Notes under the pieces: generated by a model
Seen by the model: only the letters and a program-made list of their open reading frames with translations
What the model was told of the DNA's origin: nothing
Databases searched by the model: none
Part shown: positions 34,696-40,412 of the stretch, piece after piece
How the letters are laid out: each line of letters opens with the position of its first letter
How positions within the stretch are numbered: the stretch's first letter is position 1
NCBI GenBank assembly: GCA_029101305.1
Contig: JAQXQS010000131.1
Span: forward strand, 1 to 40,412
Length of the DNA: 40,412 bases
Direction: 5' to 3'
DNA from: Clostridia bacterium
GTDB lineage: Bacteria > Bacillota > Clostridia > Lachnospirales > Lachnospiraceae
Translations under genes and position numbers: made by a program

Positions 34696-35973
34696 ATGAC
34701 GATAAAAGCGAAAATTATGGAAACGGATTCAGTGACAGGGGCATTGAACCGGACAGGATTTTTTCATAAGGTGCGAAAGATGCTGGAGAGCAACCCAGAG
34801 CAGGATTATGCTATAGCTTATTTTAATATCCAGAGATTTAAGACGGTAAATGACCTGTTTGGCTATGAGGCGGGGGATGCGCTCTTGAAGAAGGTCGCGG
34901 AGATTCTTGCGAACTGTTTTCTGAAACCACTGGCAGTGGGAAGGATGGAGGCAGACCGTTTTACCGTATTTACGAGAAAATGCGATATGGATCTGGAACG
35001 TCTGCCAGAGCTTTTACACAGAACGTATAACAAAGGGGAACTGAAGCTGGATTTATATGGCAAGTGCGGTATTTATTACATTCCGCGGCATTGCAGCTTA
35101 AGCGTATCGGACATGTGCGACAGGGCCAAGCTTGCCAAGTCCAGTATTACCAACCAGTTTGTCCAGCCGTACGCTGTTTTTAATGAGCAGATGCGGGAGG
35201 ATTACGAGCAGCGGAGTATTGCTCTTCTTCATCTGGACGATGCCATCCAGAATGGTGAGATCAAGGTTTTCTATCAGCCGATTTACGATGCCTGGACAGG
35301 GAAAGTGGTGCTGGCAGAGGCGCTGACCAGATGGTTCAGCTGTGAATTCGGCAATATTTCCCCGGCGAAATTTATCCCGATCCTGGAAGAGAGCGGTTAT
35401 ATTACCAAGCTGGATTCTTATGTTTACCAGAGCGTTTATGGATTCCTGGAAAAACGCCAGAGGGAAGGCAGGCGGAATGTGGATATCGGTGTGAACCTTT
35501 CCAGAATGGATCTGATGGACAAGCATATCATGGAGAAGATCCTGAATGATGTGCGTACATCAGAGCTGCCGAGGGGAAGCATCAGCTACGAGCTTACCGA
35601 GTCTGCTTATGCGGGAGTGTCTGAGGATGGGAACAGGTTCCTGGCTCAGATGCATGCTGCAGGAGCGAAGCTTTTGGTAGATGATTTCGGAAGCGGGGTG
35701 TCTTCTTTTAGCACCATTCGTGATTATGATTTTGACATTTTGAAGCTGGATATGGGATTTGTCCAGAAAATCGGACTGAACAGAAAAAATAACAATATTA
35801 TCATTTCTCTGATCGAGCTGGCTCACCGCCTGGACCTGAAAGTGATCGCAGAAGGTGTGGAGACGAAGGAGCAGGCGGACTTCCTGAAGAATTACGGCTG
35901 CGATTATTTCCAGGGATATTATTTTGCGAAGCCGATGCCACAGGAGGAGTTTGAGGCGTTATTGGATAAATAG
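34696..35973 (+). CDS. EAL-domain cyclic-di-GMP phosphodiesterase with degenerate GGDEF domain
   Basis: A 425-residue cytoplasmic protein with no membrane segment or sensory domain. The N-terminal GGDEF fold is recognisable (DSVTGALNRTGFFHKV, FNIQRFKTVNDLFGYEAGD), but the active loop reads MEADR (84-88) in place of GGDEF. It should therefore not make c-di-GMP. The EAL domain looks active: EAL at 208-210, VNLSRMDL, ELTESAY, LLVDDFGSG, LKLDMGFV and VIAEGVE. The role is likely c-di-GMP breakdown, possibly controlled by GTP binding to the dead GGDEF domain. The start is ATG at 34696 with GGAG upstream; an in-frame ATG at 34636 would add 20 residues of unlikely sequence. Confidence 0.9.
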   Translation: MTIKAKIMETDSVTGALNRTGFFHKVRKMLESNPEQDYAIAYFNIQRFKTVNDLFGYEAGDALLKKVAEILANCFLKPLAVGRMEADRFTVFTRKCDMDLERLPELLHRTYNKGELKLDLYGKCGIYYIPRHCSLSVSDMCDRAKLAKSSITNQFVQPYAVFNEQMREDYEQRSIALLHLDDAIQNGEIKVFYQPIYDAWTGKVVLAEALTRWFSCEFGNISPAKFIPILEESGYITKLDSYVYQSVYGFLEKRQREGRRNVDIGVNLSRMDLMDKHIMEKILNDVRTSELPRGSISYELTESAYAGVSEDGNRFLAQMHAAGAKLLVDDFGSGVSSFSTIRDYDFDILKLDMGFVQKIGLNRKNNNIIISLIELAHRLDLKVIAEGVETKEQADFLKNYGCDYFQGYYFAKPMPQEEFEALLDK

Positions 35974-36011
35974 GCGATAGAGCGAAAATGGATTGAACAG
36001 TTAAAAATAAC

Positions 36012-36053
36012 GGAGCAGGTATATCTTGAAAAAAGAGTACCTGCTCAGTTTTA
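36012..36053 (+). terminator. Terminator of the GGDEF/EAL gene
   Basis: GAGCAGGTA (from 36013) pairs with TACCTGCTC (ending 36046), followed by AGTTTTAAT. Confidence 0.8.
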
Positions 36054-36110
36054 ATCCTATTGTTATTAAAAATGTAAGAATAATTTTGAGAAAATAAGAG
36101 GTGATATACC

Positions 36111-37190
36111 GTGGTAAAGGTAGATTTAATTACAGGTTTCCTGGGTTCCGGGAAGACCACATTTATAAAAAAATATGCTTCCTGGCTGATGAGCCAGGGT
36201 TTAAATATCGGCATCCTGGAAAATGATTTTGGTGCAGTGAATGTGGATATGATGCTGCTTCATGATCTGGAGGGCGAGAACTGTGAGCTGGAGATGGTTT
36301 CCGGCGGCTGCGACAAGGATTGCCACAGGAGAAGGTTTAAGACTAAGCTGATCGCAATGGGAATGTGTGGATATGACAGGGTTCTCATTGAGCCGTCTGG
36401 GATTTTTGATGTAGATGAGTTTTTCGATGCACTGTATGAGGAGCCTTTGGATAAATGGTACCAGATCGGAAACGTGATCACCATTCTGGATGCCAGACTG
36501 GAAGAAAAGCTGCAGCCACAGGCAGAGTATCTGCTGGCTTCAGAGGCTGCGGATGCGGGATGCATTGTTCTCAGCAAAAGCCAGGAAGCGTCTGAGCAGG
36601 AAATCCAGGGGACTGTGGAGCATCTGAACCGGGCGCTGGAAGGTGTGAAATGCAAACGACGTTTTACAGAGAAGGAAATTCTGTGCAAAGACTGGGAGCA
36701 ATTTACGGATGAGGATTTCCAGCGGATTTTTGCCAGCGGTTATGTGATGGAGGATTTCGAAAAGCAGTGTTTTGACGAGAAGGAAGGCTTCCAGTCTTTG
36801 TATTTTATGGAACTGAAGATTTCTGGGGAGAAACTGGAAGCGGCGGCACGTAAGATATTGGAGGATCCCAGATGCGGAGATGTGTTCCGGATTAAGGGAT
36901 TCGTGAGGGAAAACAGGCAGATTCCCGCAAAAGAAGCGAATGGTGGCAGTGGCGATAAAGAGAATGCTAAGAGAGCAGATAATGGTCTGGCTGGGGCAGC
37001 AGATAGCGGTTCTGTGGGAGCTGCAGATAAAGGTTCTGCTGAGTTGTCGAATGAGACCAAGGGCTGGCTGGAACTAAATGCTACCCGTAAGGAATTTTCC
37101 CTGAAACCAATCGCTGCAGGACAGGAAGTGGTGATTGTGATCGGGGAGAATATGGAGGAAGAGCGGATACGGGAGTATCTGGGAGCGTAA
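36111..37190 (+). CDS. CobW/P47K family GTP-binding protein (G3E GTPase)
   Basis: A 359-residue metal-chaperone-type GTPase. Walker A is GFLGSGKTT (9-17), followed by NDFGAVNVD (switch region) and LIEPSGIFDVDEF. The metal-binding position, GGCxCC in most CobW/ZNG proteins, reads GGCDKDC (C67 and C71), so the cysteine spacing is changed. The C-terminal CobW_C domain is interrupted by an insert of three eight-residue repeats (289-312). The family delivers zinc, cobalt or iron to target enzymes at the cost of GTP; the metal here is unknown. The start is GTG at 36111 after GAGGTGAT. It stands alone. Confidence 0.88.
   Translation: MVKVDLITGFLGSGKTTFIKKYASWLMSQGLNIGILENDFGAVNVDMMLLHDLEGENCELEMVSGGCDKDCHRRRFKTKLIAMGMCGYDRVLIEPSGIFDVDEFFDALYEEPLDKWYQIGNVITILDARLEEKLQPQAEYLLASEAADAGCIVLSKSQEASEQEIQGTVEHLNRALEGVKCKRRFTEKEILCKDWEQFTDEDFQRIFASGYVMEDFEKQCFDEKEGFQSLYFMELKISGEKLEAAARKILEDPRCGDVFRIKGFVRENRQIPAKEANGGSGDKENAKRADNGLAGAADSGSVGAADKGSAELSNETKGWLELNATRKEFSLKPIAAGQEVVIVIGENMEEERIREYLGA
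36975..37046 (+). repeat. Three 24-nt coding repeats within the CobW-type gene
   Basis: The units encode ADNGLAGA, ADSGSVGA and ADKGSAEL. They lie in a hydrophilic insert before the C-terminal domain. Confidence 0.82.
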
Positions 37191-37193
37191 GTG

Positions 37194-37220
37194 GTTGCTG
37201 GTCACGGAGTGAACAGTAAC
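37194..37220. repeat. 27-nt hairpin repeat (GTTGCT...AGTAAC), copy C
   Basis: Begins GTTGCTGGTCAC and ends GTGAACAGTAAC, 3 nt after the CobW-type gene. The second half is identical to copy A at 24776. Confidence 0.7.
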
Positions 37221-37233
37221 CGTAATTGAAAAA

Positions 37234-37267
37234 GGGGAATTCCATTGCGGTGGGATTTCCTTTTTTG
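37234..37267 (+). terminator. Terminator of the CobW-type gene
   Basis: GGGAATTCCA pairs with TGGGATTTCC (two G-T pairs), followed by TTTTTTG. Confidence 0.7.
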
Positions 37268-37451
37268 TAAGCAAAAATTTCGCTGGGATTCTTGGTATAT
37301 AAAAAAGGTTTTGGTTTATTTCGTTGGTGAACTGTCGAAACATGTCGAACGATTTTTCTTGGAATGTGTTTGGTAGTATGTTATCCTAGACGTGTCTTAT
37401 AAGATTCGTACATTTAAATCGACTCAAAATGTTATAGTCCATCTTTTAGTA

Positions 37452-37491
37452 TATTGTTCTGATAGTTCCGAATCAGGAGCGAAAATATCCT
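37452..37491. repeat. 40-nt direct repeat, left copy
   Basis: About 32 of 40 positions match the copy at 39665-39704; both contain ATAGTTCC and ATCAGGA. On the minus strand the copies encode FAPDSELSEQ and ISVPDMELLE, which resemble the conserved segment of type I restriction specificity (HsdS) subunits. Confidence 0.6.
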
Positions 37492-37511
37492 TAAGTTTGT
37501 AAAGTTAAATA

Positions 37512-37531
37512 TTAGAGCCTGTTTGAAAAAA
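37512..37531 (+). repeat. Dispersed repeat, TTAGAGCNTGTTTGAAAAA family
   Basis: Reads TTAGAGCCTGTTTGAAAAAA; 19 of 20 bases match the minus-strand copy at 531-550. Confidence 0.65.
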
Positions 37532-37660
37532 CATAACTGTAAGTAGAATGTATTTTTATAAGGCATTCTATATACTTTTTATAAGCTGTATTTTTATAAC
37601 GCACTTTTGGTAAATGCTTTACAAACCAAACAAATACTATTACAATATTTATACAATAAA

Positions 37661-37710
37661 AGATATAAACACAAAAGACATAAACACAAAGGACATAAAT
37701 ACGAAAGATA
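37661..37710 (+). repeat. 15-nt tandem repeat
   Basis: Three units (AGATATAAACACAAA, AGACATAAACACAAA, GGACATAAATACGAA) and a partial fourth, about 110 nt before the AAA/nuclease start. Copy number could vary between strains. Confidence 0.8.
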
Positions 37711-37819
37711 GAAAAATAGGAAATAAATGGAACCTGATTTTGAATCAGGTCCTGAGCTTCGGGGGCATAAAGTATATGCTAATGGAATGTTTAAGTGAAG
37801 CAATACGAGGAGGAAAAGC

Positions 37820-39502
37820 ATGATAAATATTTCTATCGCAGTCGGTGTTTCGGATTTTGAAGTAATTCGGCAGAACAATTACTACTATATAGATAAAACA
37901 GGATTGATAAGTGAAATTTTAAAAACGGGAAGTGACGGTTTTACACTGATTACCAGACCAAGACGTTTTGGAAAAACCTTGGGAATGAATATGCTTGCCA
38001 GCTTTTTTGACATCCAGAAGGATAACAGAGAGTTATTTGAAGGCTTGGAAATTTCACGGAATTATTGGCTATGTGAGAAATGGATGAATAAGTGGCCGGT
38101 TGTTTTTGTCTCTTTTAAAAGTATTAGTGGTCTGGCATTTGACAGTGCTTATGAAATGTTTCAGCTTTTGATCGCCAGTACTTTTTCAGAACATGATTAT
38201 CTTTTGAAAAGCGAGAATATAACAACAGAAGAGAAAGAGAATATACGCCATTATATCCGAAAAGAGTCAACAAAAGTTGAAATGGAAAACAGCCTTTATT
38301 TTTTGATAAAAGTAATGGAGAAACATTATGGAAAAAAGGTAATTCTTTTAATTGATGAATATGATGTTCCACTTGCAAAAGCAAGTGCCAATGGATACTA
38401 TGACCAAATGCTTGAGTTTATGAAAGGTGTTATGCAGGCGCTGAAGGATAATAAATTTTTGCAGTTTGCGGTCGTTACAGGCTGTTTAAAGATTGCCAAA
38501 GAAAGTATTTTTACAGGAACGAACAATTTTGTTACAGATACGATTACAACCTCCAGATTTGATGAATATTTTGGGTTTACCCAGGAAGAGGTATGCCAGA
38601 TGCTGCAGGATGCGGGCGCAGAGAAATATGCAGGGAAAGTAAAAGATTGGTACGATGGATACCATTTTGGAAATTTTGACATTTACTGCCCTTGGGATGT
38701 ACTGAATTATCTTCACGATCTGGACTGGAATTCCAAGGCCAAACCCCAGAGCTATTGGAGAAATACCAGCGATAATGCGATCATTCGCTCTTTTATTGAC
38801 TATAAGGGAGAGAGCATAACGAAGAAACTGGAGATTTTACTGGCAGGAGGCTATATCACACTGCCGGTGGATGAAAGTGTTACATATGATTACCTGCACT
38901 CTTCTGAAAATAACCTATGGAGTATTCTTTACCTGACAGGATATCTGACGAAGGTAAGGGATGATAAATTAAAGAAAAAATTACCGGAGGGAATGTCAGC
39001 GTTGATGATTCCAAATGCAGAGATTCGTGACATTTTCAAATCAACGATAGCAAACTGGTTTGATGACAGTGCCATGGAATGGAATCGAAAGGCTTTGTTT
39101 GCAGCAGTATGGCAGGCTGATGAGGAGACATTGACTGAGGAAATAAATAAACTACTGCGAAAAACTATCAGTTATTATGATTATAAAGAAGATTTTTATC
39201 ATGCTTTTCTGGCAGGGATTTTTGCTGGTGCAGGATATTGTGTGGAATCAAACAGAGAGCATGGGGAGGGACGCAGTGATGTTGCAATTTTCGATTCGGT
39301 AAATGGACGGGCTGTAGTTCTTGAAGTGAAATATTCCGATAAAAGAGAAAACATGGTGTGCGACTGTGAACGTGCAATACGGCAGATCGATGAGCGGATG
39401 TATGCAAAAGAATATGAAGGAGAGTATGACCAGATTTTGTGTTATGGGATTGCGTTTTTTAAGAAGGGGTGTCTGGTGAAAAAGAAAAGAGAAACCATTT
39501 GA
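37820..39502 (+). CDS. AAA-ATPase-like / PD-(D/E)XK nuclease protein (DUF1703-type)
   Basis: A 560-residue protein. The N-terminal AAA-ATPase-like domain opens with VGVSDFEVIRQNNYYYIDKT and has the family P-loop TRPRRFGKTLGMNML (about 49-63) and Walker B LLIDEYDVPLAKA. The C-terminal PDDEXK_9 nuclease domain has D487 (GRSDVAIFD) and E502/K504 (VVLEVKY), so the catalytic set is complete. Such genes are numerous and strain-variable in Lachnospiraceae and Bacteroidetes, and are suspected to act in mobile-element biology or defence; the role is unproven. The start is ATG at 37820 after GAGGAGGAAA. Lower GC than the carbohydrate island and flanking direct repeats suggest acquisition. Confidence 0.9.
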   Translation: MINISIAVGVSDFEVIRQNNYYYIDKTGLISEILKTGSDGFTLITRPRRFGKTLGMNMLASFFDIQKDNRELFEGLEISRNYWLCEKWMNKWPVVFVSFKSISGLAFDSAYEMFQLLIASTFSEHDYLLKSENITTEEKENIRHYIRKESTKVEMENSLYFLIKVMEKHYGKKVILLIDEYDVPLAKASANGYYDQMLEFMKGVMQALKDNKFLQFAVVTGCLKIAKESIFTGTNNFVTDTITTSRFDEYFGFTQEEVCQMLQDAGAEKYAGKVKDWYDGYHFGNFDIYCPWDVLNYLHDLDWNSKAKPQSYWRNTSDNAIIRSFIDYKGESITKKLEILLAGGYITLPVDESVTYDYLHSSENNLWSILYLTGYLTKVRDDKLKKKLPEGMSALMIPNAEIRDIFKSTIANWFDDSAMEWNRKALFAAVWQADEETLTEEINKLLRKTISYYDYKEDFYHAFLAGIFAGAGYCVESNREHGEGRSDVAIFDSVNGRAVVLEVKYSDKRENMVCDCERAIRQIDERMYAKEYEGEYDQILCYGIAFFKKGCLVKKKRETI

Positions 39503-39664
39503 ATACTGGGACAGAACGGAGGTTTGTATATTGATAAATCAGCAACGATACGATTTGTAGTAAATAAAATAGTAAAAATAATTATAAATATGTCAAAATA
39601 AGGATATATACACATTCGCAATCTTGATAAGATAACCTCACAAATAATAAATTATCCTTAAATC

Positions 39665-39704
39665 TATTATTCTAATAGTTCCATATCAGGAACAGAAATA
39701 CCCT
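39665..39704. repeat. 40-nt direct repeat, right copy
   Basis: Partner of 37452-37491, in the same orientation. The two copies bracket the AAA/nuclease gene about 2.2 kb apart. Confidence 0.6.
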
Positions 39705-39756
39705 GTAAACTATATTGATAAAAATGTTTCTATTACAGAAGCGATAAATAGAAAGA

Positions 39757-39785
39757 TTGACACCATATGCGACACCACATATAAT
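39757..39785 (+). promoter_or_regulatory. Consensus sigma-A promoter of hicAB
   Basis: TTGACA (39757-39762) and TATAAT (39780-39785) match consensus perfectly with a 17-bp spacer. The predicted start of transcription, about 39792, falls inside the ribosome binding site AAGGAG (39788-39793) of hicA. Confidence 0.8.
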
Positions 39786-39801
39786 ATAAGGAGATATAAG
39801 A

Positions 39802-40101
39802 ATGTCAAAATGGGATAAACTGATAACACGTATATGCGATTTATCAAACGACCTTCGGTTTGATGAGCTGCGGAAGGTATTGGAAAGTTATGGATATGAA
39901 ATGAATTCACCGAGAAGTGGAAGCTGCCATTATACATTTAGGAAGGAGGAGTGTACGCCGATTACAATACCAAAACATGAACCGATTAAAAAAGTATATG
40001 TAGAAATGGTAAGGCAGATTGTAGAAAGCGAGGCGAAGAAAGATGAAGACGTTGAATGGTTATATGGAAATGGCCTATCGTATGGAAATTGTAGAAGATA
40101 A
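39802..40101 (+). CDS. hicA: HicA-type toxin (mRNA interferase)
   Basis: A 99-residue protein with the HicA double-stranded RNA-binding-like fold: FDELRKVLESYGYEM, then the catalytic histidine H43 in SGSCHYTF and TITIPKHEPIKK-like strand residues (ITIPKHEPIKKVYV). HicA cleaves mRNA when free of its partner. It is slightly longer than most members, with an extra N-terminal helix and a C-terminal tail produced by the overlap with hicB (59 nt). The start is ATG at 39802 with AAGGAG 8 nt upstream. Confidence 0.88.
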   Translation: MSKWDKLITRICDLSNDLRFDELRKVLESYGYEMNSPRSGSCHYTFRKEECTPITIPKHEPIKKVYVEMVRQIVESEAKKDEDVEWLYGNGLSYGNCRR

Positions 40102-40405
40102 GGATGAAGGTGGATTTGTGGTTTCTTATCCGGATTTACCAGGGTGCATTACATGTGGAGAGACAGTGGAGACTGCGGTGGAAAATGCGCTGGATGCGAA
40201 AAAAGCGTGGCTCGAAGCTGCATTGGAGGAGGGGATTGAGATTCATGAGCCGGACAGTCTTGAGGATTATTCGGGACAATTTAAATTGAGAATTCCACGA
40301 AGCCTGCACAGATCACTGGCGGAACATTCCAAGAGAGAAGGCATTAGTATGAATCAATATTGCGTATATCTTCTTTCCAGAAATGATGCTGTATTTTCGA
40401 AATAA
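40043..40405 (+). CDS. hicB: HicB-type antitoxin with ribbon-helix-helix domain
   Basis: A 120-residue protein. The N-terminal HicB fold reads EDKDEGGFVVSYPDLPGCIT, followed by GETVETAVENALDAKKAWL; the C-terminal part (KLRIPRSLHRSLAEHSKREG) is a ribbon-helix-helix DNA-binding domain. It would neutralise HicA and repress the operon promoter. The start is ATG at 40043, inside hicA, giving coupled translation; ATG at 40064 is an alternative. The gene ends 7 nt before the window edge. Confidence 0.9.
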   Translation: MKTLNGYMEMAYRMEIVEDKDEGGFVVSYPDLPGCITCGETVETAVENALDAKKAWLEAALEEGIEIHEPDSLEDYSGQFKLRIPRSLHRSLAEHSKREGISMNQYCVYLLSRNDAVFSK

Positions 40406-40412
40406 ATGTGAA

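Larger units (their letters stand above)
37268..37819. other. Repeat-rich intergenic region before the AAA/nuclease gene
   Basis: No gene is supported in these 552 nt. It holds a 40-nt repeat also found after the next gene (37452-37491), a dispersed repeat (37512-37531), a 7-bp hairpin TAGAATG/CATTCTA (37544-37570) and a 15-nt tandem array (37661-37710). An open frame from 37614 reads through the tandem array as repeated KDINT but has no ribosome binding site. Confidence 0.6.
39503..39801. other. AT-rich region between the nuclease gene and hicAB
   Basis: I see no gene here. It contains the right copy of the 40-nt repeat (39665-39704) and the hicA promoter. Confidence 0.55.

Noticed and set aside
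37661-37710. Possible CRISPR array
   Set aside because: The 15-nt units are directly adjacent, with no spacers and no cas genes nearby.
37614-37823. Small open frame encoding repeated KDINT
   Set aside because: It arises from the 15-nt tandem repeat, lacks a ribosome binding site and overlaps the next gene's start signals.

Overview
The window looks like chromosomal DNA of a gut Firmicute of the family Lachnospiraceae, probably close to Blautia. I base this on moderate GC, AAGGAGG-type ribosome binding sites, consensus sigma-A promoters, a prepilin-like protein, BspA-type repeats with threonine-proline linkers, and many intracellular glycoside hydrolases. The species assignment is by recognition only; no database search was possible.

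Layout. 1-4.2 kb: a decayed Na+-symporter gene on the minus strand, a MATE exporter, a TauE/SafE permease, a broken Rpn-type nuclease/transposase gene, and tRNA-Gln(CTG) with its own promoter and terminator. 4.2-13.5 kb: nicotinate phosphoribosyltransferase, a 1731-residue secreted multidomain metallopeptidase/adhesin-like protein, a prepilin-like gene with a frameshifted end, and a second MATE exporter. 13.5-34.4 kb: a carbohydrate island. It holds an AraC regulator divergent from a GH2 enzyme, a GH43 enzyme, an AraC-GH39 fusion on the minus strand, a four-gene CUT2-type sugar ABC transporter (ATPase, permease, binding protein, permease), a GH3 enzyme, a second GH43 enzyme, a GH78 rhamnosidase and a beta-phosphoglucomutase. 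34.4-40.4 kb: a GGDEF/EAL protein, a CobW-type GTPase, an AAA-ATPase/PD-(D/E)XK protein flanked by related 40-nt repeats, and a hicAB toxin-antitoxin pair.

How the genes work together. None of the glycoside hydrolases has a signal peptide, so glycosides would be imported by the ABC transporter and trimmed in the cytoplasm (rhamnose by GH78; probably arabinose or xylose by GH43; hexose or hexosamine by GH2 and GH3), with the phosphoglucomutase feeding glycolysis. The substrate is plausibly a rhamnose- and pentose-containing plant oligosaccharide or glycoside. The best regulatory signal is a pair of ~130-bp promoter modules, one before the first GH43 gene and one before the ABC operon. Each has three TGTACA-like cores at identical 71- and 49-bp spacing, a shared upstream box and the same -35/-10 layout. 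The AraC-GH39 fusion lies between the two and is the natural candidate regulator.

Other unusual points: short in-frame peptide-repeat insertions in three unrelated genes (GH2, GH78, CobW), several families of dispersed intergenic repeats, and a poly-A frameshift that removes the conserved end of the pilin-like protein.
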